A stretch of DNA of 64,000 nt, from contig DASUAO010000018.1 in NCBI GenBank assembly GCA_035763745.1, forward strand, positions 1 to 64,000. Reading direction: 5' to 3'. The first letter of the stretch is position 1. The number at the start of each line of letters is the position of its first letter. Made by a program: the position numbers and the translations under genes. Below are positions 32,193-41,113 of this stretch, in pieces. A model generated the notes under the pieces. That model did no database searches and was not told the DNA's origin. It worked only from the letters and a program-made list of their open reading frames with translations. The DNA is from DASUAO01 sp035763745. Its GTDB lineage: Bacteria; Actinomycetota; Acidimicrobiia; IMCC26256; PALSA-555.

Positions 32193-33047
32193 ATGGATGG
32201 AGCGACCGTCGTCATCACGGGCGCCAACGCAGGGGTCGGCAAGGCGACCGCCGTGGGGCTCGCCCGGGCGGGTGCGACCGTGATCATGACGGCGCGCGAC
32301 CGCGCGAGGGGCGTCGCAGCACTCACCAGCGTGCGCGAGCAGTCCGGGAGCGATTCGGTGGAGCTCATGTCGCTGGACCTCGCGAGCTTCGCCTCGATCC
32401 GGGCCTTCTCCGACGAGCTGCAGTCCCGCCACGACCGGCTCGACGTCCTCGTGAACAACGCCGGGCTCGTCAATCGGAGCCGCACCGAGACCGAGGACGG
32501 GTTCGAGACGACCTTCGGCGTGAACCACCTCGGACACTTCCTCCTCACCTCGCTCCTCCTGGACCGCCTGCGCGCCAGCGCTCCTTCCCGGGTCGTGGTC
32601 GTCGCGAGCCATGCTCACAAGCAGGCGCGCCGTGGCCTCGACTTCAGCGACCTCCAGGCGGAGCGGAAGTACTCACCGATGCTGGTGTATGCCCGGAGCA
32701 AGCTCGCGAACATCTCCTTCGCTCGCGAGCTCGCTCGCCGCCTCGACGGTTCGGGCGTGACCGCGAACTCCCTGCACCCGGGGTTCGTCCGGAGTCGTTT
32801 CGGGCGCGACGGGGACGGCGGCCGCTTCGGCGACGTCGTCATGGCCCTCGCGGCGCCGATCGCGATCAGCCCCGAGAAGGGGGCGCGCACCTCGATCTGG
32901 CTCGCGTCCGCGCCGAGCCTCGCCGGGGTGACCGGCGAATACTTCTACAAGTGCAGGCCGTCGACCCCCACCGCGGTGGCGCGGGACGACGAAGCCGCCC
33001 GCCGGCTCTGGGCCGTCTCGGAGGAGCTGGTCGCTACTTCTTCGTGA
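32193..33047 (+). CDS. Short-chain dehydrogenase/reductase (retinol-dehydrogenase-like)
   Basis: A 284-residue SDR: NADP motif TGANAGVGKATAVGLARAGATV with ARD after strand 2, NNAG, catalytic Ser region VVVVASHAHK and Y-x-x-x-K as YARSKLAN. The pattern TFGVNHLGHFLLT and NSLHPGFVRS is that of the RDH/WWOX-like group acting on hydrophobic alcohols or ketones. Its last 14 bases overlap the convergent solute-binding protein gene. Confidence 0.9.
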   Translation: MDGATVVITGANAGVGKATAVGLARAGATVIMTARDRARGVAALTSVREQSGSDSVELMSLDLASFASIRAFSDELQSRHDRLDVLVNNAGLVNRSRTETEDGFETTFGVNHLGHFLLTSLLLDRLRASAPSRVVVVASHAHKQARRGLDFSDLQAERKYSPMLVYARSKLANISFARELARRLDGSGVTANSLHPGFVRSRFGRDGDGGRFGDVVMALAAPIAISPEKGARTSIWLASAPSLAGVTGEYFYKCRPSTPTAVARDDEAARRLWAVSEELVATSS

Positions 33048-34662
33048 TCGCCAGCACCGGGATCACGCCGGCGAACAGCGGGAACGGCTTCCCCACCTTG
33101 TCGGGCAGCGGCGCGCCCTTCACTCCACCGATGTCGTCCTGGTAGCCGACGGCCCAGTACGTGTACCAGCTCCAGAGGTTGTACATCTTCTCGAAGAACT
33201 GCTGGTTGAGCCGCTGGTAGATCTCGATCCGCTTGTCGGGGTCGAGCTCGACCCGGCCTTCCTCGAGGGCCTGGTCGATCACGGGGTCGTTGATCCTCCC
33301 GAAGTTCACCGGCGACCCGCTGTGCCACCACGCGTACTGCGTGTCGGGGTCCCCGCCCGGGTGGTTGCGGAAGCCCGCACCCTGGAAGTTCCCGGCGAGC
33401 ACGTCGTTGATGAGCGTCGCCTGGTCGATCGTGCGGATCGACACCTCGATGCCCGCCTTCGCCTGCTGCTCCTTGACGAGCTGGGCGATGGCGAGCGTGT
33501 CCGGCTCGGGTTGCGTCGCATACTCGAACGAGAGCGTCTCACCCGGATTCGCTGCTTTCCACTTCTTGACGAACTGCTTCGCCTTCTTGAGGTTGTGGCC
33601 GCGCACGAACTCCGGGTCGTAGACCGGCGAGTCGGGCGGGAACGGCCCGTTGGCGATCGTGTTCAGACCCTTGTTGCGGATCTCGTTGATCTCCTTCGCG
33701 TCCCCGGCCCATGCGATCGCCTGACGAGCGTCCTCGCTGTCGAACGGCGGCTTCGCCGTGTTCAGCATCAGGTAGGCAACTTCAGCGCCGTCGTCGGTCG
33801 CGAGGAGCTTGATGTCGCCGTTCTTCGCGCGGTCCTGCATCTCTACGATCGAGAGCGAGTTCGACGTCTGGATGATGTCGAGCTCACCGCTCTGGAGGCC
33901 GTTGAGCCGCGACTGGCTCTCACTGACCGGGCGGAAGATCAGCTCGTCGACCTTCGGGTAGCCCTTCTGCCAGTAGTCCGGGTTCGCCTCGAGGGTGACC
34001 GACTCGTTCGGACGCCAGCACCCGTCCTTGCACACGAACGGACCCGACCCGATCAGGTTGCTCGGGCAGGTGTCCGGGTCGTTGAGCTGGGCGGGTGCCG
34101 AGATCCCGGAGCGTCCGCTCGAGAAGTACGCCGGAAACGCCGGCCACGGCGTCTTGGTGGTCACCACGACGGTGAGTGGATCGACGACGGTGACTGTGTC
34201 GATGTTGGCGTAGGTGAAGATCCCGAGCCGCACCGGGAGGTCGGGCTTCGCCCCCCGGTACGCGTCGATGTTGAGCTTGACCGCCTCGGCGTCGACCGGG
34301 GTGCCGTCGTGGAACGTGACGCCCTCTCGGAGGCCGATCGTCCACTCGTCGTACGTGGCGTTGGGAGTGAGCGACTCGGCCAGGTACGGGACGTAGTCGC
34401 CCTTCGAGTCGATGGTCGTCAGGGTGTCGTAGATCGCGACCGAGACCTGCATCCCGCCGGCCGCGAGCTGGGCCTGCGGGAGGCACCAGCCACCGGTCGT
34501 CTCGGCCTCGAGCGCGAAGGTCACACTGTCGCCGCCCTGCTGCGAGCGGGTCGATGCGCCTGCTGCGCCGGCCAGCGAGAGCGTCGCGGCCAGCAACGCA
34601 GTCACGGTGACGGTCGCGACCAGTCGGTGCATCGGTCGTCGGTCCCGGTGGATCTTCGCCAT
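33034..34662 (-). CDS. ABC solute-binding protein, family 5 (peptide/nickel type)
   Basis: A 542-residue protein with an N-terminal signal (helix about 13-33, AGAAGAS cleavage region, no lipobox Cys) and the SBP_bac_5 fold: YDEWTIGLREGVTFHDGTPVDAEAVKLNID, then IGSGPFVCK, and the long second lobe. Without a lipid anchor it must be held another way or be released. No permease or ATPase gene lies nearby, so the transporter partner is elsewhere. The ATG at 34662 has a GGGGGG site; TAGAGT at 34701-34706 is a plausible -10. Confidence 0.88.
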   Translation of the reverse strand: MAKIHRDRRPMHRLVATVTVTALLAATLSLAGAAGASTRSQQGGDSVTFALEAETTGGWCLPQAQLAAGGMQVSVAIYDTLTTIDSKGDYVPYLAESLTPNATYDEWTIGLREGVTFHDGTPVDAEAVKLNIDAYRGAKPDLPVRLGIFTYANIDTVTVVDPLTVVVTTKTPWPAFPAYFSSGRSGISAPAQLNDPDTCPSNLIGSGPFVCKDGCWRPNESVTLEANPDYWQKGYPKVDELIFRPVSESQSRLNGLQSGELDIIQTSNSLSIVEMQDRAKNGDIKLLATDDGAEVAYLMLNTAKPPFDSEDARQAIAWAGDAKEINEIRNKGLNTIANGPFPPDSPVYDPEFVRGHNLKKAKQFVKKWKAANPGETLSFEYATQPEPDTLAIAQLVKEQQAKAGIEVSIRTIDQATLINDVLAGNFQGAGFRNHPGGDPDTQYAWWHSGSPVNFGRINDPVIDQALEEGRVELDPDKRIEIYQRLNQQFFEKMYNLWSWYTYWAVGYQDDIGGVKGAPLPDKVGKPFPLFAGVIPVLAITKK

Positions 34663-34952
34663 CGTCGCCCCCCTCGAAGCGCCCCGTTCGGGATGTCGGC
34701 ACTCTAGGCCGTGACTGTCAGTAGGGGTACGCGAGCCGGGCCGTACGTGCGGGCGGACTCGTCGGCGACGACCCGCGCGCCGAACACCTGACGTCCCCGA
34801 ATCCCGGGCCCGCGCCTCACGATCCGGCGTTCCACATCGGCGTGTGGATCGTGCTGCGCTCGGCGATGAAGGTCGAGCGGGACCGCGCGACGCTCGCGAC
34901 CAGGTCGCCGAACATGGCGACCTGACCCTCGCGACCTGACCGGCGCGCTGCG
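34663..34952. other. Intergenic region upstream of the solute-binding protein
   Basis: Apart from the TAGAGT box, a minus-strand frame ending at 34817 encodes FGDLVASVARSRSTFIAERS. It might be a short relic, but I cannot tie it to a family. No repeat of the palindrome families is present. Confidence 0.35.
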
Positions 34953-36791
34953 TCAGGCGACCCACCCGGCGCGCGAGAGCTTCCTGTCGATCGCGTGCGC
35001 CGCGCTGATGAGCGCGAGATGCGTGAACGCCTGCGGGAAGTTGCCGAGGTGCTCACCGCGAGGTCCGAGCTCCTCCGCATAGAGCCCCAGGTGGTTCGAG
35101 TACCCGAGCATCTTCTCGAAGAGGAACCTCCCGCGCTGGACGTCTCCCGAGCGCGCCACGGCCTCCGCGAACCAGAACGAGCACATCGAGAACGTGCCCT
35201 CGTCGCCGGTCAGGCCATCAGACGCCGCGTCGTCGGTGCGGTAGCGGAACACCAGCGAGTCCTCGACCAGGTCCTCGCTGATCGCCCTCAAGGTCCCGAG
35301 GAACCGCGGATCGGTCGGGCCGACGAACTTCACCAGCGGCATGATCAGGCTGGCGGCGTCGACGTTCGTCGCGCCGCGGTGCTGCACGAACGCCCCCCGA
35401 CGCTCGTCGTAGAAGTTGTCCATCAGGTCCCGGTAGATCTCGTCGCGGGTGCTGCGCCACCGCTCGAACGGGCACGGGAACGAACGCCGGTCGGCCAGAC
35501 GGATCCCACGGTCGACCGCCACCCAGCACATGAGCCGCGAGAAGAAGAACTGCTGCTGACCACCGCGCACCTCCCAGATGCCGTCGTCGGGGAGGCGCCA
35601 GCTCGCCACGACGTAGTCGACGAGGCGGACGATGTTCTGCCAGAGCTGGTACGGGATCGGCTCCCCGAGCTCGTTGTACAGGTAGATGGCGTCGAGCAGC
35701 TCGCCGTAGATGTCGAGCTGGAGCTGCCCGGCCGCTCCGTTCCCGATCCGGACCGGCCGGGAGCCGCGATAGCCCTCCAGGTGGTCGAGCATCTCTTCGG
35801 TCGGGACCGGCCCGCCGTCGTGGCCGTACATGATCCGGAGCGAGCCGTCGGGCTCGAGATCCATGCATCGCGCGTGGATCCACTGCATGAACCGGCCGGC
35901 CTCCTCGGTGTACCCGAGGCGGTTGAGCGCATAGAGCGTGAACGACGCGTCGCGGATCCAGGTGAAGCGGTAGTCCCAGTTCCGGACCCCACCGATCTCC
36001 TCGGGGAGGCCGAACGTGGGCGACGCGATCAACGAGCCATGGGTCTCGGACACGAGGAGCTTGAGCGTCAGCGCGGAGCGGTGGACCATCTCGCGCCAGC
36101 GACCCTGGTACGTCGCGCGCCCGATCCACGCGCGCCAGAAGTTGACCGTGTCCTTGAACGCGCGGCTCGCGTAGCCCGCTTCCGAGCAGGGACTCGCGAG
36201 GTGATCCCCGACTTCCTCGACCATGAACGCGAGCGACTCGCCAGCACCGAGCTCGATCGTCGTCCGCGCGGCACCGTGCCGGTCGATCGTCATCGGCGCT
36301 TCGGTGCGAAGGCGAATGGTGGTCCGATCGTCGCCGCGCGAGGCGAAGACCATCTCCCCCTCCCGCTCCTCGACAGTGTGCTCGGCGCGCCCGTAGTCGA
36401 AGCGCGGATCGAACACGACGTCGAAGCGCATCGAGCCCCGGACGGTCTTGACCCGACGCACGATCACCCGAGGATGGTCGTGCGGGTGGAACCCGACCGG
36501 CATGTAGTCGGAGACATCGCCGACACCCTCCTCGGCGAGGAACCGCGTCATCAGCACGTTGGTGTCCGGGAGGTACATCTGCTTGCTGGTGAACTCGTCG
36601 AGATGCGGTCGGATCGAGAACCGACCGCCCTTCTCCGCATCGAGCAGCGCGGCGAAGATCGTCGGGGAGTCGAAGTTCGGGAACGAGCAGAAGTCGATCG
36701 AGCCGTGCTTGCCCACGACGGCCACGGTGTGGAGGTCACCGATGATCCCGTAGTCCTCGATCGGCTGGTACGTGCCCGCCGTCTGCGCCAT
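34953..36791 (-). CDS. GH15 glycoside hydrolase (trehalase/glucoamylase-like)
   Basis: A 612-residue protein with an N-terminal trehalase-associated domain (MAQTAGTYQPIEDYGIIGDLHTVAVVG) and the GH15 alpha/alpha barrel: EEIGGVRNWDYRFTWIRDASFTLYAL, the catalytic Glu candidates in DDGIWEVRGGQQQFFFSRLMCW and GDEGTFSMCSFW. Actinobacterial members of this form are often trehalases. Cytosolic; no signal. ATG at 36791 has GAGGGG upstream. Divergent from the thiolase gene. Confidence 0.9.
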   Translation of the reverse strand: MAQTAGTYQPIEDYGIIGDLHTVAVVGKHGSIDFCSFPNFDSPTIFAALLDAEKGGRFSIRPHLDEFTSKQMYLPDTNVLMTRFLAEEGVGDVSDYMPVGFHPHDHPRVIVRRVKTVRGSMRFDVVFDPRFDYGRAEHTVEEREGEMVFASRGDDRTTIRLRTEAPMTIDRHGAARTTIELGAGESLAFMVEEVGDHLASPCSEAGYASRAFKDTVNFWRAWIGRATYQGRWREMVHRSALTLKLLVSETHGSLIASPTFGLPEEIGGVRNWDYRFTWIRDASFTLYALNRLGYTEEAGRFMQWIHARCMDLEPDGSLRIMYGHDGGPVPTEEMLDHLEGYRGSRPVRIGNGAAGQLQLDIYGELLDAIYLYNELGEPIPYQLWQNIVRLVDYVVASWRLPDDGIWEVRGGQQQFFFSRLMCWVAVDRGIRLADRRSFPCPFERWRSTRDEIYRDLMDNFYDERRGAFVQHRGATNVDAASLIMPLVKFVGPTDPRFLGTLRAISEDLVEDSLVFRYRTDDAASDGLTGDEGTFSMCSFWFAEAVARSGDVQRGRFLFEKMLGYSNHLGLYAEELGPRGEHLGNFPQAFTHLALISAAHAIDRKLSRAGWVA

Positions 36792-36891
36792 GCGTCGCCC
36801 CCTCGCCCGCCTTGCTAGCACGCGACTTGGGAGCCGGTGGACACGGTGTGGAACACTCGTGTCCCCGCTCGCGAAGACCAGGAGAGCTCCG

Positions 36892-38097
36892 TTGCCCGAA
36901 GCCGTGATCGTCGCCACCGCCCGCACCCCGATCGGCCGGGCCAACAAGGGCTCCCTCGTCGAGTGCCGACCCGACGACCTCTCGGCCCACATCATCGGGG
37001 CCGTCCTCGACAAGGTGCCGAGCCTCGACCGCGCCCTCGTGGAGGACGTCGTGTGGGGCTGCGGTCAGCCGGCGGGCGAGGCCGGGTACAACGTCGCCCG
37101 GATCGCGGCGATCCTCGCCGGAGTGCCCCAGGCGCCGGGCGTCACGGTGAACCGGTACTGCTCGTCGTCGCTCCAGACCATCCGCATGGCCTCGCACGCG
37201 ATCAAGGCCGGCGAGGGCGATGTCTTCGTCGCCGGTGGTGTCGAGACGGTGAGCCGGTTCATGTACGGGGCGTCCGACTCGGGCGGCCACAACGAGCAGT
37301 TCGCGGACGCGGAGGCTCGCACGGTCGCGCGCCACGAAGGGGGCCAGGGTGCCTGGACGCCGCCGGCCGGACTCCCGGACGTCTACATCGCGATGGGTGA
37401 GACCGCGGAGAACGTCGCGGAGTACGCCGAGGTCGGACGCGAGGAGATGGACGAGTTCGCGGCGCTCTCGCAGAACCGTGCCGTGGAGGCCCAGGCGAAC
37501 GGGTTCTTCGAGCGGGAGATCACTCCCGTGACCACGCCCTCGGGCGAGGTCGTGTCGAAGGACGACGGGCCCCGGCCCGACACCACGGCCGAGAAGCTCG
37601 CGCAGCTCAAGCCGGTGTTCCGTCCCGACGGCGTCGTCACCGCGGGCAACGCGTGCCCACTCAACGACGGTGCCGCCGCGGTGATCGTGATGAGCGACAC
37701 GAAGGCGAACGAGCTCGGGATCACGCCGCTGGCCCGCGTCGTCGCGTCCGGCGTCTCGGCGCTCGACCCGGAGATCATGGGCCTCGGCCCCATCGGCGCC
37801 AGCAAGCAGGCGCTCGAGCGGTCCGGGCTGAGCATCGACGACATCGACCTCGTCGAGATCAACGAGGCGTTCGCGGCCCAGGTGCTCCCGTCGGCCAAGG
37901 AGCTCGGGATCCCGGTGGAGAAGCTCAACGTCCACGGTGGGGCGATCGCGCTCGGGCACCCGTTCGGCATGACAGGAGCGCGCATCATGACCACGCTGCT
38001 CAACGGGCTCGAGGACCGCGACGCCCGGTACGGGCTCGAGACCATGTGCGTCGGTGGCGGCCAGGGCATGGCGATGATCGTCGAGCGCCTGAAGTAG
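36892..38097 (+). CDS. Acetyl-CoA acetyltransferase / 3-ketoacyl-CoA thiolase
   Basis: A 401-residue thiolase resembling mycobacterial FadA2/FadA3: acyl-enzyme Cys in VNRYCSSSLQTIRMA, His in GGAIALGHPFGMTGARI and second Cys in ETMCVGGGQGMAM. It cleaves 3-ketoacyl-CoA. The TTG start is supported by AGGAG 7 bases upstream and by the family N terminus (PEAVIVATARTPIGRA). A family A palindrome follows its stop after 5 bases. Confidence 0.93.
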   Translation: MPEAVIVATARTPIGRANKGSLVECRPDDLSAHIIGAVLDKVPSLDRALVEDVVWGCGQPAGEAGYNVARIAAILAGVPQAPGVTVNRYCSSSLQTIRMASHAIKAGEGDVFVAGGVETVSRFMYGASDSGGHNEQFADAEARTVARHEGGQGAWTPPAGLPDVYIAMGETAENVAEYAEVGREEMDEFAALSQNRAVEAQANGFFEREITPVTTPSGEVVSKDDGPRPDTTAEKLAQLKPVFRPDGVVTAGNACPLNDGAAAVIVMSDTKANELGITPLARVVASGVSALDPEIMGLGPIGASKQALERSGLSIDDIDLVEINEAFAAQVLPSAKELGIPVEKLNVHGGAIALGHPFGMTGARIMTTLLNGLEDRDARYGLETMCVGGGQGMAMIVERLK

Positions 38098-38102
38098 CCG
38101 CA

Positions 38103-38150
38103 TTGATGCGTCTCTCACCCGCCTATGGCGGGGTGAGAGACGCACGACCG
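38103..38150 (-). repeat. Palindromic repeat family A, copy 3 (left of the methyltransferase)
   Basis: TTGA, the 17-base arm, TAT loop, 18-base arm, then CGACCG: the reverse complement of the family unit with one change in the flank. Its CGGTCC-type side faces the methyltransferase gene. Confidence 0.9.
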
Positions 38151-38164
38151 AAAGCAGGCGGCGC

Positions 38165-39262
38165 ATGGCCGCGAGAGTCCCGCCCGCATGGGTGATCCGC
38201 CCGCTCCTCGCACTGCGCAACGGCGTCGGGCGACTCCACCGTGGGATGGTCCCTCCCGACGTCTCGGTCTTCGAGCGCGCCCTCGGCATCATCGACACCA
38301 AGGCGATGGTCGTCGCTGCCGACCTCGGTGTCGCCGACGCGCTCACCGCCGGTCCGCGTCACGCCACGGAGATCGCCGCCGAGGTCGGAGCCGACGCCGA
38401 CGCACTCGAACGGTTGCTGCGCTACCTCGTCGGGCGCGGGGTGTTCCGGCGTCGGCGCGACGGGAGGTTCGCGAACAACGGGACGTCGAACCGGCTGCGC
38501 GTCGACCACCCGACGTCGTTGCGACCTTGGGTCCGGTTCTTCGGTGCTCCGTGGCACGTCGCGATCTGGAACGAGCTCGAGCACTCCGTGCGGACGGGCG
38601 ACGGTGCCGCCGCAAAGGCATTCGGACACGAGTTCTGGGACTACGTCACGCGCGAGGACCCCGCGGCCGGTCGCGTCTTCGACGAGGCGATGGAAGCTGC
38701 CTCCCGGGTCCAGCTCGATGCCGTCACCCGCCGGTACGACTGGCCCGAAGGCGGGCGCATCTGTGATGTCGGCGGCGGCACCGGCACGCTGCTCGCCGCG
38801 ATCGTGGCGTCCGACCCGAGCCACCGCGGTGTGCTGTTCGACCTCCCCGAGGTCGTGGCGAAGGCCGACACCGTGCTCGCCGCGGCGGGAGTCGCCGATC
38901 GGATCGAAGTGGTCGGCGGCGACTTCTTCGCCGGCGTCCCGGCAGGCTGCGACCGCTATGTGCTCCAGGCAATCGTGCACGACTGGGACGACGACTCGTG
39001 CGTCCGCCTCCTCACGCGGTGCCGGGAGGCGCTCCCCGGCGACGGACGCGTCCTGGTGCTCGAGTTCGTCATGCCCGACCACGACGGCGACGCGATCGTG
39101 AAGGCCACCGATCTCGAGATGCTCGTCGACACGGGCAAGGGGCGCGAGCGAACCCGCTCCGAGTTCGTCTCCCTGTTCACGCAGGCCGGTCTGCGCGTGG
39201 TCGGCGTCACCCGGATCGCGCTCACCCATGTCTTCGAGCTCGAGCCGACGACCCCCGTCTGA
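38165..39262 (+). CDS. O-methyltransferase (plant/actinobacterial OMT type)
   Basis: The 365-residue protein has an N-terminal dimerisation domain (IDTKAMVVAADLGVADALTAG...LLRYLVGRGVF) and a methyltransferase_2 domain (ICDVGGGTGTLLAAIVASDP, LPEVVAKADTVLA, GDFFAGVP, VLQAIVHDWDDD). It would methylate a hydroxyl of a small molecule such as a polyketide or phenol. No biosynthetic partner is nearby. It is bounded on both sides by family A palindromes in mirror orientation, which suggests it arrived as a cassette. Confidence 0.9.
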   Translation: MAARVPPAWVIRPLLALRNGVGRLHRGMVPPDVSVFERALGIIDTKAMVVAADLGVADALTAGPRHATEIAAEVGADADALERLLRYLVGRGVFRRRRDGRFANNGTSNRLRVDHPTSLRPWVRFFGAPWHVAIWNELEHSVRTGDGAAAKAFGHEFWDYVTREDPAAGRVFDEAMEAASRVQLDAVTRRYDWPEGGRICDVGGGTGTLLAAIVASDPSHRGVLFDLPEVVAKADTVLAAAGVADRIEVVGGDFFAGVPAGCDRYVLQAIVHDWDDDSCVRLLTRCREALPGDGRVLVLEFVMPDHDGDAIVKATDLEMLVDTGKGRERTRSEFVSLFTQAGLRVVGVTRIALTHVFELEPTTPV

Positions 39263-39273
39263 CCCAGCAACCA

Positions 39274-39321
39274 CGGTCCTGCGTCTCTCACCCCGCCATA
39301 GGCGGGTGAGAGACGCATCAA
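39274..39321 (+). repeat. Palindromic repeat family A, copy 4 (right of the methyltransferase)
   Basis: CGGTCC flank, 18-base arm, ATA loop, 17-base arm, TCAA. It is nearly identical to copies 2 and 5. The TCA of the outer flank is the stop codon of the next, convergent SDR gene. Confidence 0.9.
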
Positions 39322-40235
39322 GAAGGGGGCGGGGAGGCGCCGTAGACGGGGTCCGGGGGCGGCGCTTCGCCGAGCAGCTCGCGCACGACGGGACCGAGCT
39401 CGCCCGGCTCCCAGCGGTCGCCCTTGTCCCGGCGGGGCCCGTGGTGCCAGCCGTCGGCGACGCTCACGATCCCGCCTTCCACCTCGAACACCCGACCGGT
39501 CACGTCGGCCGACTCGGCGCTCCCCAGCCAGACCACGAGCGGCGAGACGTTCGCCGGATCCATCGCGTCGAAACCACCATCGGGCACGGCCATCATCTCG
39601 GTGAACACGCCCTCGGTCATGCGGGTCCGGGCCGACGGCGCGATGGCGTTCGCGGTGACGCCGTAGCGCCCCAGCTCGGCCGCCTGCACGAGCGTCAGCG
39701 CGGCGATCCCGGCCTTCGCGGCCGAGTACGCGGCCTGCCCCACACTCCCGAGCAGTCCGGCACCACTGCTGGTGTTCACGATCCGGGCATCGACGGCCTC
39801 GCCGGCCTTCGCCCGGTCGCGCCAGTGCGCCGCCGCGTGGCGGCTCGTGGCGAAGTGGCCCTTGAGGTGCACCCGCACGACCGCGTCCCATTCGTCCTCG
39901 GCGGCGTTCGCGAACATCCGATCGCGCACGAACCCGGCGTTGTTCACGACGACGTCCAGCGCACCGAACGCCTCGAGCGCGGTGCCGACCAGCCGCCCGG
40001 CACCCGAGAAGTCGGCGATGTCGTCGGCGTTGGCGACGGCCTCGCCGCCCGCGGCACGGATCTCGGCGACGACCTCTTCCGCGGCGTCGCTCCGCGGCTC
40101 GGTGCCGTCGAGCGCCACGCCGAGGTCGTTCACGACGACTCGCGCCCCTTCGGCGGCGAACGCGAGCGCGTGTGCGCGCCCGAGTCCGCGCGCCGCGCCT
40201 GTCACGATGACCGCTCGACCGTCGCAGATGCCCAT
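39318..40235 (-). CDS. SDR, multifunctional-enzyme-2/Rv3548c-like
   Basis: A 305-residue SDR with VIVTGAARGLGRAHALAFAAEGARVVVNDLG at the nucleotide site, NNAGFVRDRMFAN, and Ser/Tyr/Lys in IVNTSSGAGLLGSVGQAAYSAAKAG. This form matches the peroxisomal MFE-2-type 3-hydroxyacyl-CoA dehydrogenases and M. tuberculosis Rv3548c of the KstR2 region. It probably oxidises a hydroxyacyl-CoA in steroid side-chain or ring degradation. Its stop lies inside a palindromic repeat. Confidence 0.88.
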   Translation of the reverse strand: MGICDGRAVIVTGAARGLGRAHALAFAAEGARVVVNDLGVALDGTEPRSDAAEEVVAEIRAAGGEAVANADDIADFSGAGRLVGTALEAFGALDVVVNNAGFVRDRMFANAAEDEWDAVVRVHLKGHFATSRHAAAHWRDRAKAGEAVDARIVNTSSGAGLLGSVGQAAYSAAKAGIAALTLVQAAELGRYGVTANAIAPSARTRMTEGVFTEMMAVPDGGFDAMDPANVSPLVVWLGSAESADVTGRVFEVEGGIVSVADGWHHGPRRDKGDRWEPGELGPVVRELLGEAPPPDPVYGASPPPS

Positions 40236-40243
40236 GGGCCGGG

Positions 40244-40249
40244 TACCGT
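40244..40249 (+). promoter_or_regulatory. Leaderless-type -10 box
   Basis: TACCGT lies 6 bases before the GTG at 40256. Confidence 0.5.
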
Positions 40250-40255
40250 ACCCGC

Positions 40256-41113
40256 GTGGAGTTCGGGATCACGATGTTCGCGACCGACCTGTCGATGGCG
40301 GTCGCCGATCTCGCCGTCGAAGCCGAGGCCCGCGGCCTGTGCTCGCTCTACATCCCGGAGCACACCCACATCCCGACGAGCCGCCGCACTCCCGCACCGA
40401 CCGGCGACCTCGAGCTCGCCGAGGAGTACCGGCGCACCGTCGACCCGTTCGTCGCGCTCGCTGCGGCGGCCGTGGTCACCTCGAAGATCCGCCTCGGGAC
40501 GGGGATCTGCGTCGTCGCCCAGCACGAGCCGATCGTCACCGCCAAGGCGATCGCCACGCTCGACCAGCTCTCGGGTGGTCGCTTCGACTTCGGCATCGGC
40601 TTCGGATGGAACCGCGAGGAGATGGAGAACCACGGCATCGACGTGGCGAGTCGGCGGGACCGCGTCCGAGAGCACGTGCTCGCCATGCGAGCGATCTGGA
40701 CCGACGACGCCGCGTCGTTCGACGGGGCGTTCGTGCAGTTCGAGGAGCTCTGGTCGTGGCCCAAGCCCGTCCGAGCCGGCGGGCCACCGGTGCTCCTCGG
40801 CGGGTCACCCGGCCCGAAGCTCTTCGCGCATCTCGCGGAGTACTGCGACGCGTGGCTCCCGATCGGGGGCGCCGGGGTGAAGAACTCGCTCCCGGACCTG
40901 CACCGCGCGTGCAAGGCCGTCGACCGGGACCCGGCGGAGATCCGGATCGTGCCCTTCGGCACGATCCCTTCCCGGGAGAAGATCGAGTACTACGCCACGA
41001 TCGGGATCGAGGAGATCGTGCTCCGGGTCCCCACCGGGTCGGCCGACGTCGTGCTCCCCGTCCTCGACGACCACGCGCAGCTCCTCGCCGAGTTCAGCCC
41101 AGGCGCTCGATGA
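40256..41113 (+). CDS. LLM-class F420-dependent oxidoreductase
   Basis: A 285-residue luciferase-like TIM barrel: GITMFATDLSMAVADLAVEAEARGLCSLYIPEHTH, GTGICVVAQHEPIVTAKAIATLDQLSGGRFDFGIGFGWNREE and GGPPVLLGGSPGPK. This is the actinobacterial F420-type subgroup with many uncharacterised paralogues. Its gene overlaps the convergent fadA6-like gene by 20 bases at the 3' ends. A redox role in the neighbouring steroid pathway is plausible but unproven. Confidence 0.88.
   Translation: MEFGITMFATDLSMAVADLAVEAEARGLCSLYIPEHTHIPTSRRTPAPTGDLELAEEYRRTVDPFVALAAAAVVTSKIRLGTGICVVAQHEPIVTAKAIATLDQLSGGRFDFGIGFGWNREEMENHGIDVASRRDRVREHVLAMRAIWTDDAASFDGAFVQFEELWSWPKPVRAGGPPVLLGGSPGPKLFAHLAEYCDAWLPIGGAGVKNSLPDLHRACKAVDRDPAEIRIVPFGTIPSREKIEYYATIGIEEIVLRVPTGSADVVLPVLDDHAQLLAEFSPGAR

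Noticed and set aside
34817..34920. Short minus-strand peptide FGDLVASVARSRSTFIAERS
   Set aside because: Too short and without ribosome site or family match; mentioned only as a possible relic.
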